From contig JAQFVV010006543.1 of the NCBI GenBank assembly GCA_028023455.1, positions 184,001-248,000 on the forward strand: a stretch of 64,000 nucleotides of DNA, read 5' to 3'. Origin of the DNA: Epiperipatus broadwayi. Its lineage: Eukaryota > Onychophora > Udeonychophora > Euonychophora > Peripatidae. This document shows, one piece after another, positions 46,538 to 59,769 of the stretch. Both the position numbers and the translations under genes were made by a program. Numbering within the stretch: position 1 is the first letter of the stretch; the number at the start of each line of letters is the position of its first letter. The notes below the pieces were generated by a model. It was not told the DNA's origin. It worked only from the letters and a program-made list of their open reading frames with translations, and ran no database searches.

Positions 46538-47064
46538 CATTTGTAAATAGGAGCTTTATTAAAATTAGGTCATATGACTTGATTTTTTATCAATATCTAT
46601 TAATACTATATTTTTTAAATTTTATTTTTATCTACACATGCAATTATGTATAAATAAAAATGTACATCCACATGTATGCCTTAATATCATTACTGTATTA
46701 TTATTTTTAGCTAGTACCAACTCAGTGCAAATAAAGATTTTTTTCATGTTTTAATTCAGTTTCTCCAATACAATCTCTCTTTTTGACATGATCTTATTTC
46801 ATCCCCACATCTTACATGTAGTTTTTTTCTAGATCTTCAAAAATCTTTTGGAATCTACTTTAAGTCTGTAAACTGTTTAACTATCATCTTATTTTCAGTA
46901 TTATGTTCAGCAGAACTCAATTTTAGTCTTTTAATTTTTTCAATGATGTTATGATACCTTTGTTTCCTCAAACATTTATTTTGTTTCAGTTCCTTCCTGT
47001 TACTCTCAACATATATCATGCCATACTTGTTGAGTAGCCTGAAATCTTTGTATTGCATTTTTGG

Positions 47065-47718
47065 AAAATTGAGTGGATAAAGAATTTCAAGAAGGTCACA
47101 CCTGTGTCAACCATGTAAGAAAGAGCCAGTCAACTTTCCATATCCATGAGTGATGACAATCACACAAATGTTAACTAGGAAGAAAGAACCAGACAACTTT
47201 CCATATTTATGAGTGTTGATAACTTGAATATGAGTCTGTTGGATAGATAAATGGCAATAAACTTTGCCACAAATCATTTACAAATCAGCCATAGCTTTGC
47301 CTATGCAATAATCCATGACAGACTTTGGGTTTTGAAAATTTGTGCAACATTTATTAAAACAGCCCACAAAAGAGCACAAAAAAAGATTTTGAGCAACTAC
47401 AAACTAAATTTGAATTGATGCTTGAAGGAAAGTAAAATTTTCTTTTAAAAAAATCATTATTGGAGATGAGACATGGATTCATCATAATAAGCTTAAAAGA
47501 AGCCTTGCAAAGATGAAGGTTCATATCTAACAAAAAAGTAAAAACAATGGTGCAATCATAGCTTCCAACTCAGTCTAAAACATTTTTAATAAACAAATGG
47601 ATGAATTATAGTGAAGAGCAGGGAGATTATGTTGAAAAATGTTATATTTGTCTCTTCTGAAAGTTGATTAAAATAAAATCTGCAATGAGAGTATGCATAA
47701 TTTTTGATACCTCCTTGT
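47065..47718 (+). pseudogene. mariner transposase relic
   Basis: A decayed plus-strand mariner. WIKNFKK, ERASQLSISMSDDN (usual form RAGRPSTS..DDN), HSFAYAIIHDRLWVLKICA (usual ISHGSAY.IIHDRLGF.KVCA), HKRAQKK, IIIGDETWIHH (first catalytic Asp, 47,462-47,485), and a 3' tail GATTATGTTGAAAAATG. The right end ends in a mariner-like terminal sequence (TTTTTGATACCTCCTTGTA, about 47,701-47,719). No left inverted repeat is found. A ~65-bp internal duplication (AGCCAGTCAACTTTCCATAT / ACCAGACAACTTTCCATATT) and many stops make it inactive. Confidence 0.75.
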
Positions 47719-47719
47719 A

Positions 47720-50700
47720 TTTAAATACATTTAATAGTAAATAATCGTTTTTTCTTAAGAAATAACTCACATGAGAGTTTTAGGCACTTGTAATTTTCAT
47801 TTTAGAAAAATGCATTAAATTTTTATCTAGACTCTTTAAAAATTAGAAAATACAATTAATTTCAGAGACTAAAATCACTTGGACATGCAGGCTCTAAGTA
47901 ATAATGGGAAATCTAAATCATCTGATGAAAAAAAATTGCTAAGAAATTCATTTAAAAAGATGAGGTATATATATTCACAATATAAAAGCGAATACACAAA
48001 AAAGATATATCAACAACTTAGTAGATTGCAATTTATATTATTCTATTGACCAAGAAAAATACAACATAGTATTTAGGATATAGGGCAATAATGTGTTATA
48101 CAGACAAATCTATTTATTTCTATAACCTTCTGTATTTCAGAGAGTTTGAAATATTAAAAATACAGGAAGAATATTTCTCTATTAATCTGATGCTGCGTTA
48201 TTTTTCACAGCAATATACTAACAAAAAATATTGTTCAGAGTGAATTAGAAGTTTACGAATACAGAATTTTTTCATGAATTGGTTATGATATGAATACTGC
48301 AAAGCTAATTATTAATAAAGATGGAAGTACGTTTACATTGTCAGAAAATATCAAAATCTATAAATAGAAAGTGCTGTAATTTTTGACAAAACCTCACATA
48401 GTAAAAAGGTATATAAGATTAAACTTTTATTTTTTAAAAGTATATTAACAATCGTTGATAATGATAATACCAATGTTTGAAAGACTGCTATTTTATGTGA
48501 ATTCTAACTTTATTTCATGTAAGTATGTCGTCCTAGTATGAAAAATAAAAAAAAAAGTCTAAAAAAGTAATGATTATTAATATCCGATCACCTTTTTTTT
48601 CGTAGAAAAGCTGCTAACATTAAAATATGAGATTTATGGGATTTGAATTGATGACGTTTGCTTCTGCTTTGCTTTTGTTTTTTATTTTAATGGCAGTTGA
48701 GGCAGGTTTAAGAAATTAACTGAAAGTACTTCTGCAGATTTAAGGATTGTTTATAGTAGTTTATTACTGTTAAATTTATTATTTTTATTATAATTACAAT
48801 TTTGTTTTAATTAATGGACATTTTATATATATTATAACGCTATTGAGCGTTTGTAAAAAAATTGTTGTCTAAAAATTATCATAAATAATGCAAAGGTTTC
48901 AGTTGGAGAGATTATTGTAAAAATCTAAAGAGATTTTTTTTTATTAAACAAAATGCAGTTTGCTTTAGAAACGTTAAAACTAAAAGTTTAAAGAGTCCCC
49001 TCCCCCTATTATTAGTAGTTTGAAATAAAAGTACAAGTAATTAATTAGAAGGGGGAGGAAGATTAACTCAACAATTTTAGAAAGTAGATAAAAGTTATAA
49101 GCTATGATAGTTCAAGAATAAATCTCTCTCTTTTCATTTAAAATATTATTAAGAAAAAAAAAAGTAATCTTAAAAACTAAATAGTGAGTTGATTTTAAAA
49201 TATATATGTGTGTCAAATGACGAGTGGATTTTAAACATAGCAAAATGTGTGCATGTTAAATATTAAAATGGGATAAATAAAAGTTAAAAAATTAAAAAAC
49301 ACTCAGCAATGGCTACTAAGTTAAACAAATCCACAAGACAAGTTTCGATGGCTACCAAATGAAAACACATAATCCAAAACTTATCTAAGGAATGTGTTTG
49401 AAAACAGTGGAGGAATTTCAACAACAGAGATAGCCGGTGGACATAAACACCAATTAGCAAAATGACAACAGGTCATCATATAAATAATCCACTTTTTCAT
49501 TGGACAGTCAGTTCAGATAACAGTTCAATTCAGTTATCAATTAATCAGTTCAGATTACAATCAATTGAGTCAATCAATCAGTCAGTCTATCATGTATCCA
49601 GAATCAATCACACATTGTTAATCATCATCGGAATCATACAACTTTTGCTCCAGTCTTTAGTCTAATGAAAGATCAGCAATTTGCCTGGTAAAAGTGATGC
49701 CTGCATAACAATCTGAAGCCACTCAATGTCTAACTGTATCTAAGAATAGTACCATGGAAATAATAAACATAAAAACCTCCACAGGGCTTGCAACTGGCTG
49801 AAAATATTCTCACTTGAAGCAGCAACCAGGAAGAAAACAAAGTGCTATTGAAAATAAAATTCACAGCAAACAGCAAGAAGTATCCACGTTCTAAAATTTT
49901 AGGTAACAACATTTTCTTATTTCCATTTAAAGTAGCCATTGCAATAGTTTGAAGTCTCCAGAGTCAGTAAACAAATGAATTCTATAGCATGCATAAACAA
50001 ACTATTGATGTGCGTGTTCTAAATGTTGTGTTTATTTAATACTCTTGTTGCATTATGTTATATTGTCTGATTTATTAAGAGTGCGGGTTGTTATATATAA
50101 AAATCATTGTTAAATTTGATTAAGAATTCATAGTAAACATTGAATGCTTGTAATTATCATTGTCTAATTAATTAAGTTCTTATAATATATTTAGAAATCA
50201 GAGTAATAAATGTGTAGTTAAAATAAATTATCTTTAAACTTAAAGCTTGTCAGTCAATTCTTTTTACCACTAATTAAAGCGATAATTTGTTATTCTATTA
50301 CAATAGACTGAGCTAGTTATGGGATGTTTAGGCATTGAATTAGTTGCCATTGTTCAAAGTGCATTAATTGCTTTGGTAATTAACTGGCACCCGGGTTTAC
50401 TCCAAAACAAAAAAGTGCTTTGAATGACAGGTGTTGAATTCAACAGTCGAGAAGAAATCTATTTCCTTCAAATGTGGTCAGTTAGATGTATTTTACATAT
50501 ATATCTGCTGGCTTGGATGCAGGTGCTCTTTGAGTACTCTCTTCTCTGCCTAAGGGGCCATGGTGGAGCAATACATACATTGCATCAGGTGAAGATCAAA
50601 TATATTAAAATAAATTATGTCTCATATTTTGTGTAAAAGTCTTATAATTTTGCCTTCATCAGTTAATGTATTAAAGAGTTAAAGTGTATAGAGTTTGTTT

Positions 50701-52750
50701 ACTCCCTCAGAGATCATATAAACCCACCACCCGGTTCAATATGTATATAAGCACTATACCCATGTGTAACTAACTACTAACTACAAGCATCAAATATGAA
50801 TGACAAATATGGTAATAATAAATAATTGCATTTTAAATTTTAAACCCGCAGTAAATAAACGCATGTGAATTTCTTTGCATTTCATCTCAAAAAAATATTT
50901 CAGTACATAAAAAAAATGATTTTGTTAACTAATTATAAAATTATTTTTTGGGGAAAAAAAGAAATCAATTCATAAACGTTATCAGATCAACAGTAGAATT
51001 TTTAACTAAATTTCAGTTATATAAATGCATTGTTTTGGAATGAATTTGTATTACTAAAAGCAATAACATTTTTCTTATGTTCCCTGTTTTTCCTTTTTTC
51101 CAATTACGATAATCATTATCTATTTTCTTTTCTGTGTTTTTGAAAAACAAGCATTGATAATGTTTGTAAATGGGTGTATAATTAACTATTTTTTCAATAA
51201 ACATCACTTGAAATGAAGTTTGTATAGAAGGCTATTGGTGTAAAATGAATATCAAAATATGTTTTGTGTTGGCAGAAAGTGATCGACCAGCAGATTTTTT
51301 CATTATGAAAAGTATTATTGAACAACATATTTACATGCTAAAAGAATATTATAAAGATTGCATGATTATTTGATATGTGATGGCATTATACAGATATAAT
51401 TTACATTATAGCAGAATAAACTGTTAGAAGTTCTTGTAGTCTATCTGTGGCCATATGGTGCAACACAGAGGAAGAAATGATGTTTTTTAGCCTGTAAGTG
51501 AAGAATGGCATTGTAATAAAAAAAATTTAATTACTCCCTCACAGCTTTATCATATATATGTGCTTTATCTAAGAAAGAAGAAAAGAAGGTCTACCGATGC
51601 CTAATAATGAACAACCAAGCTACAAGATATTCACAAATCGATCATTGACAGCTGGTTGGAAAAATACTACTATTCTGTTAACCTGGAAACTTAACAACTG
51701 TTAAAAATCACATGGATTAAACTGTTCATCTACAACCCAGACAATGTAGTATATACAATTAATAACTGGACTAACAACTATATAATTTTGTTGACAAATG
51801 GGAAATAATTTTAATGATTGCTACAGTCGGATGATCAAAGTTTCAGTTTTATTTTTATATAACTATCTTTTTGCCAACAAAAGATAAACAAAACTAAAAG
51901 CAAGAATGATTATTTTCATTATTATATTATATAAATATATTTTTTGCTTTTAGTTGGTAATTATTAACCCTCATAGATTTTTATCTGCACTAAACCAATT
52001 ACTCTAAATATTATGTATGTGTGCTTTAGAGTCGGGTATATTTTTATTACTGTATTTCTTGTGCATTATTTAATTCCTAATCAGGAATTGGATAGATGTG
52101 TTATTAATTATCATTATTTATGTATAATTCAAAATTAATGGTGCATCTGGATTAATAAATATATTTTTGTGTGTGTGTATTTATTTAATTTATTAAAAAC
52201 AATGGCAATGCAATTTATTATTGCTTAGTAATGCAGATGTCACGTCAAGGGTTGTACCAACCATTGCAGAGATAACTTATCCATTACTATTGCTGGAAAT
52301 AAAACTGTTATTGCTATATTTTTTTTTCCTTTATTCATTTTTCATTAATGCATTTCACCAAGTTAACTGCATAATGCAATGTTATCCTTGAATTTCATAA
52401 ACTTAAAGCTATGATTTGGTGCTAACAAGATTTTTGCTAAATGGTATAAGTTCAAACCTAGGTTGCTAATGCCACTATTATGGGTCTTTAATATTATAAT
52501 CAGTCCAAACTAATAAATATTCTAACTATCTCAATTATCATAGATTATATCCATATAATGAGCAGGAAATATTACTGTTATGAAATTAACATTATTAGCA
52601 ACAGGTTTTAAATTGATAATATTGCTCAATATTCTCATCATAGTTTATCATTAGGGTAATAAGCCATTAGTTTATTTACTTAGAGCCTCTTATATTTGCA
52701 GTCCAAGTATAGACTGGTCGTAGCATCTTACGGATTGTTTGGTTAATATA
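47720..52750. other. No gene recognised; possible LTR-like stretch
   Basis: AT-rich DNA. At 49,495-49,620 a low-complexity CAGTT/CAATC region follows a TATAAATA box (49,478). Together with AATAAA signals near 50,200 this could be a solo LTR, but no matching partner LTR is present in the window. Frames at 49,462-49,665 and 50,424-50,636 are not recognised. Confidence 0.35.
48615..48835 (+). repeat. Dispersed ~220-bp repeat, copy 1
   Basis: Matches 52,758-52,990 (TTGAATTGATGAYGTTTGCTTC, GTTGAGGCAG, AAAGTACTTCTG, GATTTAAGGATTGTTTATA, TAATTACAATTTTGTTTTAA). Unknown family; non-coding. Confidence 0.75.
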
Positions 52751-52754
52751 TATA

Positions 52755-52990
52755 TACATTAAAGTATGAGATTTGTGAGATTCGTGAAATTTGAATTGAT
52801 GATGTTTGCTTCCACTTTGTTTTTTGTTTTGTTTTTTAATTTAATGGAAGTTGAGGCAGATTTAAGAAATTAACCGAAAGTACTTCTGTGGATTTAAGGA
52901 TTGTTTATAATAGTGTGTCACCATTAAAATTATTATTTTTATTATAATTACAATTTTGTTTTAATTAACGGACATTTTTTATTTATATTA
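52755..52990 (+). repeat. Dispersed ~220-bp repeat, copy 2
   Basis: Partner of 48,615-48,835. It ends in a TA run, into which the 498-bp ribozyme-bearing element at 53,003 is inserted. Confidence 0.75.
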
Positions 52991-53103
52991 TATATATATA
53001 TATGATCAATAGATGGCATTTTACCAAAAACACCGACCAAGCATACGTTTGTTTAAATAAATGCCAAAAGAGTCAGAATTAACTATCTCTTTCATTTTGC
53101 CCA

Positions 53104-53150
53104 CTCTCAGATCAGCTGATTTCAAGCTAATTTGCTATCATCAGTGAAGG
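53104..53150 (-). ncRNA. Hammerhead ribozyme, type I (left arm)
   Basis: Minus strand: CCTTCA (53,150-53,145), CTGATGA (53,144-53,138), stem II AGC..GCT inside a U-U mismatch (53,137-53,124), GAAA (53,123-53,120), self-complementary stem III ATCAGCTGAT (53,120-53,111), C17 at 53,110, then TGAGAG. Stem I pairs at five of six positions. The core is intact. Confidence 0.7.
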
Positions 53151-53353
53151 AAAAGGTTTTTGCAATGATATATATTGCAGAGGCTTTGACTGTGTGGGGA
53201 AACTGAACTGAGATCAGACCCATATAGCTATCTAGCTTGTTAGGCTGAGTTTGAAGACTTTACCAGACTGAAAAATTTCATGCTTGCAAACTGATAGAAA
53301 CTTTTTTGCATAAACACTTGGAGTTAGTGTTTAGATCTAGTTACTGGCTCTAT

Positions 53354-53400
53354 CCTTCACTGATGATAGCAAATTAGCTTGAAATCAGCTGATCTGAGGG
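53354..53400 (+). ncRNA. Hammerhead ribozyme, type I (right arm)
   Basis: CCTTCA (53,354-53,359), CTGATGA (53,360-53,366), stem II AGC..GCT (53,367-53,380), GAAA (53,381-53,384), stem III ATCAGCTGAT (53,384-53,393), C17 at 53,394 (AUC↓), and TGAGGG (53,395-53,400), which pairs with CCTTCA over 6 bp including one G-U. All invariant residues are present. The palindromic stem III has no loop and would favour pairing between two molecules. Confidence 0.75.
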
Positions 53401-53725
53401 TGGGCAAAATGAAAGAGATAGTTAATTCTGACTCTTTTGTCATTTATATAAACAAACGTACGCTTGGTCAGTGTTTTGGTAAAACGCCATCTATTGATCA
53501 TAAATACAAGTGACAGCAAGTTATCGTGATTAAAACTTGTTTTTGTTTTTTCATATATATATTGTAACAGAATGAGCAGGATCGTATTATTGATATGTTA
53601 TTCAATGTCCATTGATTGGCTATACCATATGTAATGGGAGAGTCTTAACATTATGCAATGCCATGTAACTGGAAATCATATACAACTGAATAATCCATTT
53701 CTTCAAGAGGGGTTGTTTGGTTAAA

Positions 53726-53728
<3 letters not shown>

Positions 53729-53817
<89 letters not shown>
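53729..53817. repeat. (TA)n microsatellite, ~88 bp
   Basis: Uninterrupted TA dinucleotides, the longest in the window. The overlapping minus-strand frame (53,651-53,836), rich in Ile-Tyr, is produced by the repeat and is not a gene. Confidence 0.97.
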
Positions 53818-53819
<2 letters not shown>

Positions 53820-53820
<1 letters not shown>

Positions 53821-55775
53821 AATCTAATATAGCCAAAAAACTGTAAAATTTTTATTGGCTTTCTTTTCTGGTTAAACAAAGTAAATTTATTCCCATTATT
53901 GGTCTCAGATAGCAGATAAAATAGTCAAAATAAAATTTAAAAGTCTCTCATAGTTCTGCTTAAAAGAATAAAATTTTGTAGAAAATATTTAAAGATGTCT
54001 TCTGAACAAATTTTATTGACCAATGCATATCTAAAATACATGAATCTACATTATTATTTTTATCTGAAAAGCACAGCTGAAAACTTTTTATGTACAAACA
54101 GAAACCACACATATCAAATTGATACAGTAGAACAAATATACAAAATAGGATACACTTAATTTCTACAATAATTACATTGGGATTACATTTAGATAAAAGA
54201 ATGGATCTAACAGCCCTTTTAAAAATATATGTGGGTGTGCATCTAATTTCTATACGTTTAAAACTTCATCAATTCAAAATTTATAAAGGTCCAAGTAGTA
54301 ATTTATTTTTATTTAGCATTGCAATTGAGTTTTAAAAAAAAATATTTATTAAAATGAATCTACTGAAATAAATTATTTGCGAACTTTAAAGTCACATTAG
54401 AAATTATTTAGTTGTTAAAAATAGATGATTGTAGAAATTTTGTTCTAACATTTCAAATTGAGATATAATATTAAAAGTATTGGTATTTATTATTATTTTT
54501 TTCTTTCATTTTATTCAATGTTTGAAAATTTACATGCTCAGAATAAAACCAGACATGGATGAGTAGCAGCTATTCTGTATCACCATAGCCATGGACACAT
54601 TTTTCTCTTTAAAAACTTAAAAGAAGGAAAAAAATGTGGGTAATGATGATTAATCAAGATACCAGCTGACTGGATGCTGTAAATGTGATTTCTTTTAAAA
54701 ATTATATCAGCCCTTGTAAAATTATAGGACATCTAGGATCCGGTTGAATTAAGTTTTAAAATAGCCACTTTTAATGATCTTTTTCAGACTGGCAGAGTAG
54801 ATAAATTTACTCTGGGTATTTTGCCTAGTTGGAAAAATGTGTATTTTCCTCAAACTAAATTGATAATCAATAACAGAGATCATCAAATATTATTTGAATG
54901 GAATTTAGAAAAATTACTTATTGGATTCTCATTGTCAATCAAATCATTTATCATTTCTTTCAAAATAATTTTGAAATATCTTGTTTTGAAACTATATTGA
55001 TTGTCTTCCTATGGATTAATGAAAGTTAAAACGTTATACAATATAAGCCTAAATCAATATATGAATTTGCATCTTTGAATAAAATGCTTAACTTCTGAAT
55101 GAAAATCAATGAAGTTATTCGATCTATGGATTCGTATTTATTGGCTAGGTTTTATAAATTATTGAATGGAGCCTGAACTATATAGAAAAATAAATTAAGT
55201 GTGTTTAATTCAAACGATTATTCATCTATTGCCTTTTAAATATGTGATAAATGCCAATCATAAGGAGATTAGTCTACAAATGTTTCTGTAAAAGATTAAA
55301 CTGTTCTCTTCACATAAAACTACAATTCAACATTAATAATGGATATGTGATTATGAACGCCATAATATGAAAATATTATAAATGTTATAAATCTAATCAG
55401 TGGCACATTCTAAAATAGATTACTGTGTTAACTATACAATCCAAAGTAAAATTACTAAACGAGCCTTACTGTTTTTTGTAAAATTATCATATTAAATATT
55501 ATTATGAATTTAAACCTATAAAATGAATTGCCTTGCACTTTTAATTTAATGTTTAGTGCTTGTATTGAATTATTTATTGCCAATAAATCATAAATGCTGG
55601 CATACTCTACATAAGTGTAAATTTTTCCACAAGATATTTTCAACCATTTGTGAAAGTAAAATTACATATTTGAGGAATTACTTAAATAAACTTTGTTTAT
55701 AATTGTTGAATTATTTAGTTTATAATTTAGTGTAGTAAATTAATAGGGGTATGAACAGAGATTTTCAAGCTCTTT
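53820..55775. other. No gene recognised
   Basis: AT-rich DNA without repeats that I can match elsewhere in the window, and no supported reading frame. Confidence 0.4.
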
Positions 55776-55779
55776 ATCT

Positions 55780-56520
55780 ATCTATTCTATCTAATGCAAT
55801 CAGTACACATGACTACACATATGTGAAAAAGATAAATGGTCATATATGTATTTCATGCTGAATAGGCCAGATCATCATCTACCATACATATATATATAAT
55901 CAGTGCTTGGTTTATATTAAGATAGAAAATATTCAAACTTTAATGACAGACTGCAATATACTCCACCCAGTTCTTCAGCCATCCATACCATTGAAAATCT
56001 GATGATGAAATGCGCAAATCCCTTGTTGATGCCAATATTATTATCATACCCATGTTGAATCCTAAGTCACTCTGACTCCTTGTGTATAGGTCTTTGTTCA
56101 TTTAAATAAACAGAAGGGGGTGGAAAGGATACATGTTGAATCTGTAATATTTGTGGAAAGGATACATGTTGAATCTGTAATATTTGTTTGAATACAAGGA
56201 TAATTTTTATATTTCAAGTTTTACATGCATTTGATTTTCAATTGTATGGATGACTGAAAGTTGGAGAGTGGTGTAGATTGAAGCCTGGCCATTAAAGTTT
56301 GAAAATTTACTATCTTAATATAAAGTGTGCACTAATTATATATGTGTGTAAGAGATGATGATCTAGACTGATTGATGAAGGTTGGTTTAGCACAAAATAT
56401 GTATATTAGACATCATTTATCTTTTTCATGTGTGTGATCATTGTAATGGTTGTATAAGATAAAATGGATAGCTAAAGGGTGCTTGAAAGTTTGTGTTCAA
56501 ATCCATTATAATTTAATCTA
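55780..56520. repeat. Family M repeats, inverted pair
   Basis: A minus copy (55,780-56,010) and a plus copy (about 56,265-56,520). In the minus copy CTGATGA is deleted, but GAAA (55,854-55,851) remains, followed by ATACATATAT. The plus copy has TTGATGA (56,372-56,378) and a box B-like GTGTTCAAATCC near 56,495. A 42-bp exact duplication (GTGGAAAGGATACATGTTGA...) lies between them at about 56,117-56,190. Confidence 0.65.
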
Positions 56521-56524
56521 AACC

Positions 56525-57725
56525 ACCAAGTATATAAATTATACTTGTATTCAATCAAATATTAGTGTAGGAATAAATAATAAAGTTTTCAGGATAAAAG
56601 CTGAGATATGAAGATATAGGTAACAAATTTTATTATTATTAATGGTATTGGGTATTAGTGTAATGTATGTGATTTGCATTTTATATTGAAATCAGGTTGC
56701 ATTTAGTTGAAATAACTTATAAATTTCAATAAACCCATTTACATTTTAATTGACTTTATGTTTTATTAGTCTTTAAATTCAGCTTCAGGTTAATAGATAG
56801 CTAACCATACAGAATAAATGATTAAATCACTAAAGAATCTTTATCTGCATGGTGCCTATGATATTTGTATAATTTAAAATGCTGAACTATGCAATAAAGC
56901 AATTTTCTAATATCAATAAAATAAAATGTATTTGTTAGTCAAGATATATCCTTAAGTAATTATGTAAACTTTAAATATAATATAAGAAGCATAGCATGTT
57001 ATTCTAGTAAAAGATATGAATGTCATAATGATAGAAGCTATGTATTTTGTATGGTAATAGGAGTGCTAAGTAAATAAGTTTAGTTACTTCAAAAAGAGTT
57101 AAAGAACTAGTGAGTGTTATAAGAATGATGTTGATAATCTATTAATTATTGTTACAAAGATAATTAAGGACACTATAAAACATCATATTGGATGAAGGAT
57201 TAAGTTTTGACATAATATTGTTCAATCCACTCCAATAGAATGCTTTGTTTTGCAACACTTTAGAATTACACACATAATCATAACCCAACATTAGCTTATT
57301 CGTGAAGAACAAACACCAATATTAATTAATATTGTTATAGAATTTTGTTATTAAATTATATTTATTGTTCAATTATAATTTTATTTATATGCTTGTTATT
57401 TATAAGCAATTGTTATATTTAAATACATTTCTAGGTCATTATTATAATCATCGTCTTTACATATTGTTGAAATAAAAGATCATATTTTCAGGCTATTATA
57501 TTATTTATTCATTTATTGAATTTATAAACATCATTTATTATTACTATTGTTATCTGAATACAAAATTAGCAGGATGGAGTGATGTATAATAAACCTTCCT
57601 TTTACATTTATCGTACCTAGAATAACTTAATATACTTTAAATCTATACATTTTAATTGAATAATTAAGATTGACTTAATTAATATCCCTGAGATAAATAA
57701 TTAATTGAACTTTTTTTTTCATATG
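56525..57725. other. No gene recognised
   Basis: AT-rich DNA with no supported feature. Confidence 0.4.
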
Positions 57726-57730
57726 TCAAA

Positions 57731-57802
57731 TACGTTGACTGAGAAGCGAAACCGGGCCAACTGCTTGGAAGGCTGCTATGCTAACCACTAGGCCACCAAC
57801 AT
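57731..57802 (-). pseudogene. tRNA-Gly(TCC)-like relic or tRNA-derived SINE head
   Basis: On the minus strand the segment keeps the metazoan tRNA-Gly pattern GTTGGTGGCCTAGTGGTTAG, CCTTCCAAGCAG (anticodon TCC) and a CAACGT 3' acceptor strand. Seven acceptor positions can pair, two of them by G-U. The T arm is damaged (CCCGGTTTCGCTTCTCAG cannot form the 5-bp stem), and the anticodon stem has a change, so it should not be functional. An A9 run follows within about 10 bp on the same strand, which suggests retroposition. Other reading: the head of a short SINE. Confidence 0.65.
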
Positions 57803-59220
57803 TTGACTAATTAAACATTATTTTTAATTTAGAAATGACAAAGAGAGTTAATTTGTTAGCCTTATTTTAAAATTCATATCAATTTGTGTTAAAGTAATTC
57901 TTTATACAAGAAATATCAAAACAGAATATATATATATATATTTAAGAATACAGTAAAAATATCATACATATACAGAAATACCCTGAGAAATTTATTGTTC
58001 TTAAATTAAAATGTATTATATAAAATTCTAAAATAGTTATTATTATTTACTTTATGCAGAGAATAAACATGCTTTCACTTTAATTTACTTTTCATAAAGG
58101 CACAACCAATATAAAATAAACTCGAAATAAAACGCATTTGTTTCAACCGGTCATTTTAGAGAGAGAAATTTCTTAAAGTTAATATTAAAAGTTAATAAAA
58201 CAAAAATCCACCTATAACTTGTATTAAATTGTTAAATGAGATTTAACTCAATTCGAAAATCAACTTTTTTTCAAATTTTCATAAATAATATAAATAATAT
58301 ATGAAATAATGAAAATAGAATAAATAACAGTGATCAAACACTTAATGAACATAATAGCATATATATTTCTTCAGACAAAATAGCTAATTATTACAAATAT
58401 TAAATAATTTATCTTTAAGATGGTTAGTCTGACTCAATATAAAGAACTTACAATCTCTAAATATAATACTGAGAATGTGCAATAATATAAGTTATGTATT
58501 ACCTTTTGATCCTCGGGAAAGGTAGATTGTTCACATTCATAAAGAAAGTGAATTTACTCAGGAAACACTGTGGCCACAGAAATAATTCAGAATTGATGTC
58601 TTTTCTTTTTTAAATTTCATATGGCATGATGATGAGGCATGATACTTTCAGAGACACAGATGGATGGATGTGGATTCTTTTAACTTTGGATGATTATAGG
58701 ATCATGTAGCAGCTTTTGTTTCTTCATGGAGCAGTGGGATGCAAGCCCAGCATGCTTAGAACTTTAACCCAACCGGTTCATATTAATTGAAGAATATTTT
58801 TTTTTTTTTAAATTAGCTTACAGAAATCTCTGGTGTTAATTAAATATGACAGTGACAATAACAGAATAAAACACTAAACTGGTCTCTTGATTTTCTATTT
58901 ATACCCCACTTTTCTTTCTTTTCTATAGCATTTTCCTTTTCCTCAAAAATGTTTGGAATTTTTCTATCTTAACCTCTGGGATCTGAGGTCGAGCTTCTTT
59001 TGTTCTTTTTTTTTACTAAGAAAACTTTTAGCATGTTTCTTTCTTTTTTTATCTCAAAAAATTTTGTTAAACACTTCTAAAAAACAGTAACTTGAAACAA
59101 TACCTATGGTAAAAGCATTCCATAAATAAAACTTTATTTCGGTTTTTTTTTTCATCATTTACATTTTTTTTATTAAAAATAAAACAAAAATAGATACAAA
59201 ATTAAATATATACATTTCTT
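57803..59220. other. No gene recognised
   Basis: AT-rich DNA. Nothing is supported between the tRNA-like relic and the foldback half-copy. Confidence 0.4.
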
Positions 59221-59223
59221 CCA

Positions 59224-59322
59224 ATGCGTAAGCTTGTGGTTAAGACCTGTAGAGGTCCCTACCTTCGCATTTTTAACCGCACAGGCTTTAGGTTTATTGC
59301 TTTAGTAAATATTATATGCTTT
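59224..59322. mobile_element. Half-copy of the foldback element
   Basis: Matches one arm of the 5,337-5,533 palindrome (GCGTAAGCTTGTGGTTAAGA, CTGTAGAGGTCCCTACCTTC) with moderate divergence, and ends in a TTTAGTAAATATTAT terminus. The opposite arm is absent. It shows that the palindrome belongs to a dispersed family. Confidence 0.75.
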
Positions 59323-59769
59323 TCTAGAAAATTCTTTATGTATATTTGACTATACAACAATATATACAAACATATATTTCATTAACATAAATGAGCACAA
59401 CCTCCCTCCTTAAACAAGTTTTAGCTCTTTATTTAATACTTTTTTTTAAAAAAAAATCAAATATATACATTAACATATATGTAGTAACCATATCTATATC
59501 TGCATGGCTACAGAAACCCTTAAACTTGTAACAGAGTTCAAACCTGGTTTCTGTTACAATATATATACATATGTAACATTAAATACTTTAAATGATCAAA
59601 TTTCGATGTTAAAATTTGTCCATAATGTTGCCTTCTTTATAAAAAAAATTAAAACTAATCAATTTAAAACAAAATTGAAATAGATAACTCACTATAAATA
59701 AATAAAATATTTAATACATCAATCCAATTTTCATTCCTTAATGGAATCTTTTCAAGATGTTTCATTTTA

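Larger units (their letters stand above)
53003..53500. mobile_element. 498-bp TIR element with a hammerhead ribozyme in each arm
   Basis: The terminal inverted repeats are about 150 bp (53,003-53,155 and 53,350-53,500), start TGATCAATAGATGGC, and are flanked by TA on both sides (53,001-53,002 and 53,501-53,502), as for TA-targeting DNA transposons. Each arm holds a hammerhead motif, pointing outward on opposite strands. The central ~200 bp includes GAACTGAGATCAGACCCATA, related to the core of family R (21.9 kb). There is no coding capacity. It could instead be two inverted retrozyme copies that look like a TIR element. Confidence 0.8.

Noticed and set aside
49200-50270. Solo LTR
   Set aside because: TATA and AATAAA signals occur often in AT-rich DNA; there is no partner copy, TG..CA ends or target duplication to support it.
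50656-50662. CTGATGA on the minus strand as a hammerhead; also CTGATGA at about 1,206 and 4,923 on the plus strand
   Set aside because: No GAAA after a stem II hairpin; chance occurrences of a 7-mer.
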